64,000 nt of DNA from Haloarcula hispanica ATCC 33960 (GTDB lineage Archaea > Halobacteriota > Halobacteria > Halobacteriales > Haloarculaceae). Shown one piece after another: positions 52,674 through 60,393 of the stretch. The DNA lies in NCBI RefSeq assembly GCF_000223905.1, contig NC_015944.1, positions 186,001 through 250,000 on the forward strand, given 5' to 3'. The position numbers and the translations under genes are program-made. Under the pieces are notes generated by a model. The model worked only from the letters and a program-made list of their open reading frames with translations, was not told where the DNA came from and made no database searches. Every line of letters begins with the position of its first letter. Position 1 is the stretch's first letter.

Positions 52674-53612
52674 ATGAGTCTGGCAGAGGAATACACCGAG
52701 ACGTCCGACGACTCACGTCTCGAACGAGGATTGGCGTACGTCCAGCGCAACAGCCGGGCGTACCTTCTCATCGCCCCCGCAGCGGTGTTCCTGCTGGCCG
52801 TCGTCGGGTACCCGATCATCGAGACGTTTCGGTTGTCACTGTACCAGTCGCCGGCCGACTCGAACATCGAGACGTTCGTGGGACTCCAGCATTACGTCGA
52901 AATATTCAACAGCGACATCTTCTACCGACTGCTCTGGCAGACCGGTCGCTGGGTCGTCGCCGGTGTCGCGGGCAAGACACTGCTGGGACTGCTCATCGCC
53001 GTTCACCTCAAGGGAGACATCCGCGGTCGGAAGTTCTTCCGCACGGCGTTTCTCATTCCGTGGGGGATTCCATACGCTATCTCCGCTGTAGTGTTCCGAT
53101 GGATAGAGCACCCGCAGTTCGGCTATCTCAACGCGATCCTGCTGAAACTCGGCATCATCGAGCAGGGAATCGGTATCCTCGGAAACCCGAGTATCGCGTG
53201 GCTCGGCGTCGTCGTAGCCGATATCTGGATCGGAACACCGTTCATGGCGATTATCTTCCTCGCGGGCCTGCAGTCGATACCCCAGGAACTGTACGAAGCA
53301 GCCGCCATCGACGGTGCCGAGAAGTGGCATCAGTTCCGGTACATCACGCTCCCGCAGCTGAAGAGCGTCGTCCTGATTGCCACGCTACTGTCGACGATAT
53401 GGACGTTCGTCAGTTTCGACGTCATCTGGACAATGACCGGCGGCGGCCCGATCAGTTCGACGGCGACGCTCGTCATCCACATCTATCAGGTGGGGCTCCA
53501 GAACGGGAACCTCGGGCGCGGAGCTGCCTACAGCGTCATCGGGTTCCTGTTCCTGTTCGTCTTCGCTATCATCTACCTGCGCATCTACACGCGAGGGGGT
53601 GACGAGCTATGA
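52674..53612 (+). CDS. ABC transporter permease (MalF/UgpA-like)
   Basis: A 312-residue inner-membrane protein with six expected helices (first AYLLIAPAAVFLLAVVGYPI). The cytoplasmic EAA loop that docks to the ATPase is ELYEAAAIDGAEKWHQFRYITLP. It starts 9 bp after the binding-protein stop and overlaps the second permease by 4 bp (ATGA). With its partner it forms the channel of the importer. Confidence 0.93.
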   Translation: MSLAEEYTETSDDSRLERGLAYVQRNSRAYLLIAPAAVFLLAVVGYPIIETFRLSLYQSPADSNIETFVGLQHYVEIFNSDIFYRLLWQTGRWVVAGVAGKTLLGLLIAVHLKGDIRGRKFFRTAFLIPWGIPYAISAVVFRWIEHPQFGYLNAILLKLGIIEQGIGILGNPSIAWLGVVVADIWIGTPFMAIIFLAGLQSIPQELYEAAAIDGAEKWHQFRYITLPQLKSVVLIATLLSTIWTFVSFDVIWTMTGGGPISSTATLVIHIYQVGLQNGNLGRGAAYSVIGFLFLFVFAIIYLRIYTRGGDEL

Positions 53613-54454
53613 CGATGGCAGGCCACGACCGGAGCAATCTCCGCAAAGTCCGGCTCTACGGCGTGCTGATCGGACTGCTCGGGCTCATGATGTTGCCGTT
53701 CTACGCGATGTTCTCAAGCACTCTCAAGCCAGAGTCGGAGATATTCGCTGCGCCAGCGACGCTGGTTCCCAGCGACCCCAGCATCCAGGCGTATCTGCAG
53801 GTCTGGACACAGACCGACGTGTTGCTCTGGGTCGGGAACAGCTTCATCATCTCAGTTGGGACGGTCGTGTTGACGCTCCTGTTAGCGATACCGGCCGCGT
53901 ACTCGTGTGCTCGGAACGACTTCGTGGGGAAACGGACCTTCCTCCTCGCCGTGCTGGTCGTCCAGATGTTCGCACCGGTCGTGTTAATCGTCGGTCTTTT
54001 CGACGTTATCACCCAGATGGGGCTGTTCAACACCTATCTCGCTGTGATCGTCCCGGCGGCGGCGTTCACGCTCCCGTTCAACGTCTGGATGCTGTACGGG
54101 TATTTCAAGACGATACCCGTCGCGCTCGAAGAATCTGCGCGTATCGACGGCGCGAGCCAACTGCAAATCCTCACGAAGATTGTGCTCCCGCTCACGAAGC
54201 CAGCGCTGGTCGCCAGTGTCACCTACACCTTCCTCTATGCCTGGAACCGGCTACTCTTCGTGCTCACCTTCCTCACTGACAGTGCGAAGTACAACATCCC
54301 GCGCGGGGTCTTCTCGATGGTCGGCGCGCTGCAGACCGACTGGCGGATGATGCTCACTGTGTCTGTTATCGGCATTATCCCACTCTTGATTTTGTTCGCC
54401 TTCTTGGAGGAGTATATCGTCGCAGGGATGACGGCTGGCGCGGTCAAAGAGTAG
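53609..54454 (+). CDS. ABC transporter permease (MalG/UgpE-like)
   Basis: A 281-residue inner-membrane protein with six expected helices. The EAA loop is ALEESARIDGASQLQILTKIVLP; the C terminus YIVAGMTAGAVKE is typical of MalG-type subunits. It completes the importer of ATPase, binding protein and two permeases. The start overlaps the first permease. Confidence 0.94.
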   Translation: MTMAGHDRSNLRKVRLYGVLIGLLGLMMLPFYAMFSSTLKPESEIFAAPATLVPSDPSIQAYLQVWTQTDVLLWVGNSFIISVGTVVLTLLLAIPAAYSCARNDFVGKRTFLLAVLVVQMFAPVVLIVGLFDVITQMGLFNTYLAVIVPAAAFTLPFNVWMLYGYFKTIPVALEESARIDGASQLQILTKIVLPLTKPALVASVTYTFLYAWNRLLFVLTFLTDSAKYNIPRGVFSMVGALQTDWRMMLTVSVIGIIPLLILFAFLEEYIVAGMTAGAVKE

Positions 54455-54463
54455 CTGCCTCTA

Positions 54464-54473
54464 CTTTTATTAT
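54464..54473 (+). promoter_or_regulatory. Putative TATA box before the downstream catabolic genes
   Basis: CTTTTATTAT lies 22-31 bp before ATG 54495, so the enzyme genes from 54495 onward can be transcribed separately from the transporter genes. Confidence 0.5.
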
Positions 54474-54494
54474 CGCCGCGATAGTTGGTCGCGT

Positions 54495-55646
54495 ATGGAA
54501 TTCGCGATGTGGGCGTACCCGTGGGACCTTCTGGACGAAGGGCCAGCGGAGGTGGAACGGCGACTGCGTGACATCGGCATCGACGAGCTGAACCTCGCGA
54601 CGAACTATCACACTGTGCAGGCGTTCACGCCGCACAGTCCGGAGCGACGGACGCTGTTTGCCCGCGCGAGTTCGTATTTCGAGCCCGGTCCGGAGTACGG
54701 CGACCTCGAACCAGTTCCGTACGAGAAGATGGACAGCGACTGGGTCGCCGACATCGCCGCCGACCTGTCGGAGCTTTCACTCAATTCCTGGACAGTCGGC
54801 TGCCACAACTCCCGGCTCGGGATGGCCAACCCCGAATACACGCTGGAATCGGCACACGGTGACGACCTGATCTTCGGCCTGTGTCCCTCCCAGCCCGCGG
54901 TCCAGACGTATCTCTCGGCGCTGGTCTCAGATCTGGCGGCCCGCGATGAGTTCGCTCGTATCGAACTGGAAACGTTCGATTACTTCTACGGAACGGGCTT
55001 TGGATGGCATCATCAGAAGATCCACGCGCAGTTGGGCACACTCGGCGAATTCTTGCTTGGGCTGTGCTTCTGCCCGCACTGTCGCGAGAATGCGAAGGCC
55101 GCGGGCGTCGATGCTGAACGGGCACGCGAAACGGTAGCCGGCGCGCTGGACGATATCGTCGCCGGGGACGTGGCACACGACCGTTCGCCGGAAGGCTGGC
55201 TCGCGGAGCACGAAACCGTCGCCGCATACGTCGATGTCCGCGAACAGACGCTGTCGTCACTGTACGCCAGACTGGCTGACGCCGCTGGAACGACGCCGCT
55301 TGGCTACTACGTCGGCGCACCGGAACCCGGCCGCGAATGGGTCGTCGGGGCCGACCTGCAGGCACTCTCGAACCATGTCGATTACTACTGCCTTCCGGCT
55401 TACGAGTCGACGAGCGAAGCGGTCATAGAGGCGTACGACGCCGTCGAGACAGTTGTCGATGACGTGCCACTCCACGTCGGTCTCCTGCCGGGCCATCCAG
55501 CCATCCACGACGAGGCGACCGTTGTCGATATCGTACAGACCCTCAACTCGAAGGGAGTGCCGCGGCTCTCGTTCTATAATTACGGACTGCTCCCGGAGCA
55601 GTCACTGGAGTGGGTCGGAACCGCCGTCGACGCGGTGCGCGGATAG
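54495..55646 (+). CDS. Unrecognised protein, possibly a TIM-barrel hydrolase
   Basis: A 383-residue soluble protein I cannot assign. It starts MEFAMWAYPWDLLDEGPAEV, and repeats of beta-strand then helix run through it (GIDELNLATNYHTVQAF, VGCHNSRLGMANPEYTL, ARIELETFDYFYGTGFGWHH). CFCPHCRENAKAAGVD is a CPxC-containing motif I associate with some putative glycosidases and might bind metal. Acidic residues in the RIELETF strand could be catalytic. Its position between the importer and an enolase-superfamily enzyme suggests a step in breaking down the imported compound, such as glycosidic or ring cleavage. That is inference. Confidence 0.6.
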   Translation: MEFAMWAYPWDLLDEGPAEVERRLRDIGIDELNLATNYHTVQAFTPHSPERRTLFARASSYFEPGPEYGDLEPVPYEKMDSDWVADIAADLSELSLNSWTVGCHNSRLGMANPEYTLESAHGDDLIFGLCPSQPAVQTYLSALVSDLAARDEFARIELETFDYFYGTGFGWHHQKIHAQLGTLGEFLLGLCFCPHCRENAKAAGVDAERARETVAGALDDIVAGDVAHDRSPEGWLAEHETVAAYVDVREQTLSSLYARLADAAGTTPLGYYVGAPEPGREWVVGADLQALSNHVDYYCLPAYESTSEAVIEAYDAVETVVDDVPLHVGLLPGHPAIHDEATVVDIVQTLNSKGVPRLSFYNYGLLPEQSLEWVGTAVDAVRG

Positions 55647-55690
55647 GGGCAAGCGGTACTTTGATATCGGTTCCCGAACGACAGGGATGC

Positions 55691-56860
55691 ATGGAGATAA
55701 CCGGCGTGTCAGCGGTCACTGTAGATGTACCGTTGGCCGACTTGGATGAACATCTCGGTATCGGGCCGTACGTGACAAATCACGGGAAACTACACTCGAT
55801 GGAACGCGTGCTCGTCCGTGTCGACACAGATGAGGGGATTAGCGGTTGGGGAGAGATGCGCGTCTTCCTGTCACCGGCGGCCACTGAATCCATTATCGAA
55901 GACGGCGTTGGCCCGATGATCGAGGGCCAGTCGCCGTTCGAAATCGAGCGGCTCCGACGACAGGTGTTCGTCGAGTACACGAACGTAGATATGTTCTTTG
56001 CGGCGGTCGAAACAGCCTGCTGGGACATCGTCGGCAAAGCCCTCGACAGACCGGTATACGAACTTCTCGGCGGGTGGACGGCACCGACACAGGGCACTCA
56101 GCAACACCGGCAAACAGTCGATGGCAACAGTACTGCACCGACGGCTGTCCCCGTTGCGTTCTGTCTTGGTATCCTCTCGCCCGAGGAGTCCCGTATCAAG
56201 GCCCGAGAAGCGCTCGAAGCCGGCTTCACTGTCCTCAAAACGAAGGCGGGTCGGGACTGGCGACAGGACGTCGAGCGAATCAAAGCGATGCACGATGAAG
56301 TCGACGGCCAGCTAGAGTTCCGGCTCGACCCGAACCAGGGCTGGACGCTCGACCAAGCAGTTCGGGTCGGCGCGATGCTCGAAGACGCTGGAATCTACCT
56401 GCAGTACATGGAGCAGCCGATTCGAGTCGACTCACACAGGTCGCTTGCCCGACTCCGGCAACGACTCCGCCAGCCTATCGCGCCGAACGAGGATACGTAC
56501 ATCTCGCATAATCTGCAATCGCTCGTCGAAGCCGGCGCGATGGACGTCGGCGTTATCGACCTGACTCCGGCCGGCGGCATCAGTGGTATTCGACAGCAGG
56601 CCGCCATCCTCGAAGACGCCGGTGTTCCCTTTACGCACCACTGTGCGTTCGATCTGGGGATTCGAACCGCGGCGATCCTCCACGCGTTCACCGGCATCCC
56701 GGGCTTTTCGTTGCCCCCGGATTCGACGTACTACGGCTGGGAGGCAGACGTCATCGAGGCTCCGTTCGAAGTCAGCGACGGCTGCCTCCCCGCCCCGGAG
56801 GGACCCGGTCTGGGCATCAGTATCGACGTGGACACCGTCGAGGAGTATCGAATCACATGA
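55691..56860 (+). CDS. Enolase-superfamily dehydratase/racemase (mandelate racemase-like)
   Basis: A 389-residue enzyme. The capping domain is at the N terminus; the barrel holds the KxK catalytic pair Lys183/Lys185 in VLKTKAGRDW, metal ligands Asp213 (FRLDPNQGW), Glu241 (YMEQPI) and Glu267 (APNEDTY), and His316-His317 in FTHHCAFDLG. These fit sugar-acid dehydratases or muconate-cycloisomerase-like members that remove a proton next to a carboxylate. A Gln/Thr-rich insertion at 133-152 may shape the substrate site. ATG 55691 is chosen because upstream codons are basic and unlike the protein. Substrate not deducible. Confidence 0.88.
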   Translation: MEITGVSAVTVDVPLADLDEHLGIGPYVTNHGKLHSMERVLVRVDTDEGISGWGEMRVFLSPAATESIIEDGVGPMIEGQSPFEIERLRRQVFVEYTNVDMFFAAVETACWDIVGKALDRPVYELLGGWTAPTQGTQQHRQTVDGNSTAPTAVPVAFCLGILSPEESRIKAREALEAGFTVLKTKAGRDWRQDVERIKAMHDEVDGQLEFRLDPNQGWTLDQAVRVGAMLEDAGIYLQYMEQPIRVDSHRSLARLRQRLRQPIAPNEDTYISHNLQSLVEAGAMDVGVIDLTPAGGISGIRQQAAILEDAGVPFTHHCAFDLGIRTAAILHAFTGIPGFSLPPDSTYYGWEADVIEAPFEVSDGCLPAPEGPGLGISIDVDTVEEYRIT

Positions 56861-56909
56861 GCGGCGGAGAGCAACTTTCAAGAGGGCAGCTTACGTGGGT
56901 GTCGGTGTC

Positions 56910-57752
56910 ATGGTAGAGTTATCATTAGCGGACCGGCCAGCCATTGTGACTGGAGCGTCGCGAGGTATCGGGCGCGAGATCGCGGCCCGGTTCGCCGAAG
57001 CGGGTGGCGACGTCGTCGTCTGCTCGCGCACTTACGAGGACGTCAAAGCGGTTGCGACGGAGTTGACCGACACACACGATGGCCGCGTTGTTCCGGTCGA
57101 ATGTGACGTCACAGACCGGGCGGCGGTACAGGACCTCGTCGACACGACCATCGAGGAGTTCGGGGACATTCGGGTGCTCGTGAACAACGCTGGCGGCGCA
57201 GACGAGTCCGCCAATCTGTTGCACCGGTGTGACGAGGACACCTTCGAGTCGATGCTCGACCTGAACCTGAAGAGCCAGTTTCTCCTGAGCAAAGAGGTAC
57301 TGCCGGCGATGGTCGCCGCTGGCGGCGGGTCGATAATCCACATGGGCTCGGTCAACGGCCTGTTCGGTATCGGGCTCTCCGGCTACTCCGAGGCGAAAAG
57401 TGGACTGCTGGCCCTCTCCCGGAACATTGCCGCCCACTACGGTCAGCACGGAATCCGCTCGAACGTTATTTCGGCGGCGACCATCGAAACAGCGAACAGG
57501 CGGGCAGAGATGGAAAACACGGAGGAACGGACCGGTGAGACGAGCGCACGGGAGCGCTGGCTCGACCAGTACCCACTCGGTCGGTTCGGCACACCGCGGG
57601 AAGTCGCAGATACGACCCTGTTCCTTGCCTCCGACCTGTCGAGTTTCGTTACCGGTGAGAATCTGGTGCTCGACGGCGGATTGACGACGAGCCTGCCGAC
57701 ATCGTTCATCAACGAAGTCTACGACGCAGACGACCAGCCGACAACCAATTGA
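56910..57752 (+). CDS. Short-chain dehydrogenase/reductase
   Basis: A 280-residue SDR. The NAD(P) loop is TGASRGIGREIA (14-25), followed by VNNAGG and the catalytic set Ser147, Tyr159 and Lys163 (GYSEAKSG). C-terminal FLASDLSSFVTGENLVLDGG is typical. It probably oxidises or reduces a hydroxyl or keto group of the imported compound or its dehydration product. It starts 49 bp after the enolase-type gene; the frame is open upstream into that gene but the fold begins at ATG 56910. Confidence 0.92.
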   Translation: MVELSLADRPAIVTGASRGIGREIAARFAEAGGDVVVCSRTYEDVKAVATELTDTHDGRVVPVECDVTDRAAVQDLVDTTIEEFGDIRVLVNNAGGADESANLLHRCDEDTFESMLDLNLKSQFLLSKEVLPAMVAAGGGSIIHMGSVNGLFGIGLSGYSEAKSGLLALSRNIAAHYGQHGIRSNVISAATIETANRRAEMENTEERTGETSARERWLDQYPLGRFGTPREVADTTLFLASDLSSFVTGENLVLDGGLTTSLPTSFINEVYDADDQPTTN

Positions 57753-57762
57753 CTCACGACCC

Positions 57763-58137
57763 ATGGAAGAACTAACAACTGACGACGCCCCCGATAGTAT
57801 CGGCCCGTACTCGCAAGGAATCGCTAGCGGTGACCGCATTTACGTTTCCGGTCAGGGACCGGTCGACCCGGATACCGGCGAGGTAATCCAGGGCACGCCC
57901 GCCGAACAGACTCGGCGCACACTCCGGAACGTAGCTGCTGTTCTGGATGCCGGTGACGCTTCACTCGACGATGTGGTGAAAGCGACGGTTTTCGTGAAGG
58001 ATATGCGGTACTACGACGAGGTGAACGAAGTGTACGGTGAGCTCATGTCACCCCCCTATCCCGCTCGCAGCGCTGTGGAGGTAGTTAAACTACCAGTGGA
58101 CATCGACGTCGAGATAGAAGTTATCGCGGAACGGTAG
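57763..58137 (+). CDS. ridA: RidA family enamine/imine deaminase
   Basis: A 124-residue RidA/YjgF protein of standard length: DSIGPYSQGIASGDRIYVSGQ, then VKATVFVKDMRYYDEVNEVY and PYPARSAVEVVKLP with the substrate-binding Arg102. It speeds hydrolysis of reactive enamines and imines to ketones plus ammonia. Within this operon it suggests that one step yields an enamine, for example from a dehydratase acting on an amino compound. It starts 10 bp after the SDR stop. Confidence 0.93.
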   Translation: MEELTTDDAPDSIGPYSQGIASGDRIYVSGQGPVDPDTGEVIQGTPAEQTRRTLRNVAAVLDAGDASLDDVVKATVFVKDMRYYDEVNEVYGELMSPPYPARSAVEVVKLPVDIDVEIEVIAER

Positions 58138-58138
58138 T

Positions 58139-58777
58139 ATGTCGCATCTAGTAGTGTTCGACCTCGATGGGACACTCACTCGACAGCGGGGTGGGTTCGA
58201 GCTGTTGCACACACTCTACGGAACGACACCCGCGGCCGATACACTGATGGAGCGGTTCGAGGCCGGTCAGATTACGTTCGCGGAGTGGTGTCGAGGCGCG
58301 GTCGACGTGTGGCGTGCGAACGATATCACCAGAGCAGATATCACCCGTGCGACCCGGGCCGTCAAGCCGAAAGCGGGTGCCGTCGACCTCCTCAACCACC
58401 TCCAGCATACGGATATCCGATTCGGCATTCTCAGCGCCGGCGTTGCAAACCTCGCGACGCAGTTCGAGCAGTACGAGCCAGCGTTCGTTCGCGGAAACTG
58501 GCTTCGGTTCGAAGATGGCCGGATTTCGGGTATCGATGTCGGTGTCGGGCCCGACCAGAAAGGAGAACTACTGAGAGAGATCCGAATCAAGCAGAACCCT
58601 TCGTCAATCACCTATATCGGCGATTCACACACTGATACGGAGGCGTTCGTCGAGGCAGATACCGCGGTGTTGTTCGACCCGGACGAACGCATTCCCGAGA
58701 CAGCAATCGACGAAGCGGATACAATCGTAGAGAGTGCGGACATACGAGAGGTTCAAAACCTCATCCCGAGAATTTAG
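58139..58777 (+). CDS. HAD-superfamily phosphatase (SerB-like)
   Basis: A 212-residue HAD hydrolase with motif I VVFDLDGTLT (Asp8, Asp10), motif II GILSAGVANL, a Lys in GPDQKGELL and motif IV YIGDSHTDTEAF. The cap insertion after motif I and overall size are SerB-like, so phosphoserine or another small phosphate ester is possible. It starts 1 bp after the ridA stop and closes the operon. Its role there may be dephosphorylation of a pathway intermediate. Confidence 0.85.
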   Translation: MSHLVVFDLDGTLTRQRGGFELLHTLYGTTPAADTLMERFEAGQITFAEWCRGAVDVWRANDITRADITRATRAVKPKAGAVDLLNHLQHTDIRFGILSAGVANLATQFEQYEPAFVRGNWLRFEDGRISGIDVGVGPDQKGELLREIRIKQNPSSITYIGDSHTDTEAFVEADTAVLFDPDERIPETAIDEADTIVESADIREVQNLIPRI

Positions 58778-59100
58778 CCTCGTAATCTCCAAATGAGGGT
58801 GTACATTTCCAAATGAGTGTTTTGTTCCAGTGTATTTACAATATATGCTTGCAAAATTATCTTTTCCTTGTTCAGATAGTAGAGAGTATATCCAGACACC
58901 CGTCCTCAAAGAGACGTAGCGTTCGGTGTGAGAGTTGGCTCACTGTCGAAGTAACGTTCTGACTCCGGCCGGTATTATCCAGGCAGATCCGATGTAGCCG
59001 TCAGCTCTGCGTCAAGTGTTCGCTGGCGCAGTGGCAACATCTAGCAATTTGCAACGGGCTTCGACGGCCCTTTTACCGTCGGGAGGTGACCGACAACTGA
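58778..59100. other. Intergenic region after the catabolic operon
   Basis: 323 bp, AT-rich on its left. Two copies of TCCAAATGAG lie at 58788-58797 and 58808-58817, 20 bp apart (two helical turns). TTTTACC at 59071-59077 is a TATA-like box for the next gene, and GGGAGGTGA at 59081-59089 is a strong ribosome binding site. No gene recognised. Confidence 0.5.
59071..59089 (+). promoter_or_regulatory. TATA-like box and ribosome binding site of the DMT transporter gene
   Basis: TTTTACC is followed by GGGAGGTGA about 11 bp before ATG 59101. A strong Shine-Dalgarno so close to the promoter is unusual among the mostly leaderless genes of this window. Confidence 0.45.
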
Positions 59101-60033
59101 ATGAGTCGCTATCGAACGACCGGTTGCTTTCTCCTCCTGGCTGCAATCTGGGGTACTGCCTTCATGGCGACAGACGTCGGCCTCGCCGACCTGCCGCCGG
59201 TACCGTTCGCCGCCGCCCGCTTCGACATCGCCTCCGTCCTCCTGTTCGCCGCGTTAGCCGTTACAGGGTCGCTAGAACGACCGCAAACGCGCGATGACTA
59301 CGTGTACGTCGTCGTCGGCGGTGCGCTTATGATCGGAGTCCACCACGTATTCTTGTTCACCGGGCAGCAGTACGTCACCGGGGCTGTCGCCGCCGTCCTG
59401 CTCGGTCTCGTCCCCGTCGTGACGCCCGCGCTGACGAAGCTCGCGTCCAGCGATGACACGTTCACCGCGAATACCGGTGTCGGCGTAGTACTCGGGTTCG
59501 TCGGCGTCATCGTCATCGCTGACCCCGACCCGGCGAATCTCCTCAGCAGCACTATCGGGATCGCGCTCGTGTTCGCGTCGGCGCTGGCGTTTGCTATCCC
59601 GGCCGTCGTCACGCACGACACCAGTCCGTCGATGTCGTTTCTGGCCACACAGGCGTGGTTGATGGCTATCGGGGCCGTTGTCCTCCATGTCACCGTGCTC
59701 GCGCTCCCCGGACAGTCGTTTGCAGACGCATCGTGGACGCTGTCCGCGTTTGCGGCGCTACTGTATTTGGCCGTCGTCGCCGGTATCGGCGGTTTCCTGC
59801 TGTACTTCCGGCTACTTGACCAGCTGGGTCCTATCGAGATGAGCTTCATCGAGTACGTGATTCCGCTGTTCGCCGCGCTCGCCGGCTGGCTCGTGCTTGA
59901 CCAGCAGGTCACACTCGCGACCGTTGGTGGGTTCGCATGCATCCTCATGGGATTCATCGCAGCGAAGTGGGCGACGTTGCGAGCGGAACTGCGTCGGGTC
60001 GTCGAACCGAAAACCAGCCCCCCGGCGGACTGA
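59101..60033 (+). CDS. DMT-superfamily (EamA) transporter
   Basis: A 310-residue membrane protein with ten expected helices in two EamA repeats (first LLAAIWGTAFMATDVGLADL; second around AFAIPAVVTHDTSPSM to the end). The family exports or imports small metabolites such as amino acids or sugars' breakdown products; no substrate motif is known. It is a stand-alone gene with its own promoter and ribosome binding site. The stop is followed at once by a short tandem repeat. Confidence 0.9.
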   Translation: MSRYRTTGCFLLLAAIWGTAFMATDVGLADLPPVPFAAARFDIASVLLFAALAVTGSLERPQTRDDYVYVVVGGALMIGVHHVFLFTGQQYVTGAVAAVLLGLVPVVTPALTKLASSDDTFTANTGVGVVLGFVGVIVIADPDPANLLSSTIGIALVFASALAFAIPAVVTHDTSPSMSFLATQAWLMAIGAVVLHVTVLALPGQSFADASWTLSAFAALLYLAVVAGIGGFLLYFRLLDQLGPIEMSFIEYVIPLFAALAGWLVLDQQVTLATVGGFACILMGFIAAKWATLRAELRRVVEPKTSPPAD

Positions 60034-60120
60034 ATGGAGTCAGGGGTCGCAGGCCGTCACTGCTTGAACGGAGTCCGAAGGCAGTCACTGCTTGAAAAGA
60101 GTCCGAAGGCAGTCACTGAG
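60029..60120 (+). repeat. 28-bp tandem repeat after the DMT gene
   Basis: Two 28-bp units (60056-60083 and 60084-60111) differ by two bases; each begins GTCACTGCTTGAA and contains GAGTCCGAAGGCA. A partial third unit follows and a more diverged one precedes and includes the DMT stop codon. There are no spacers, so it is not a CRISPR. Slippage or a transcription-end role is possible. Confidence 0.7.
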
Positions 60121-60393
60121 TGGGCCACCCTGATGGGTTCGAGAAAATAAACAGCGAAGCTGGAAACGGCAATAATGACCGTCAGGCAGGAGTGACAGCG
60201 GCCTCGGGTTTCTGAAAACAAGCGGACTACAGCCGCTATTTTGTTATCTTTTCAGTGGATCGGCGACAGGACTTGTTATGTACCGACAAATCCGTCTGCA
60301 AACGGGATCTTGTAAGCGAAGCCCGCATCATAGCCGCGTGCACATACTGGCGGGGCTGACGGGTTTTTATAAGACTACCCGTTGCTGTATACT
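60121..60393. other. Intergenic region upstream of the dicarboxylate/glutamate-type symporter gene
   Basis: With the tandem repeat, 360 bp between genes. It ends in the promoter of the symporter gene. No gene recognised. Confidence 0.45.
60364..60373 (+). promoter_or_regulatory. Putative TATA box of the symporter gene
   Basis: TTTTTATAAG lies 21-30 bp before ATG 60394 and supports that start over the in-frame ATG at 60382. Confidence 0.6.

Noticed and set aside
60029-60120. Possible CRISPR array
   Set aside because: Units are contiguous without spacers and too few; no cas gene nearby.
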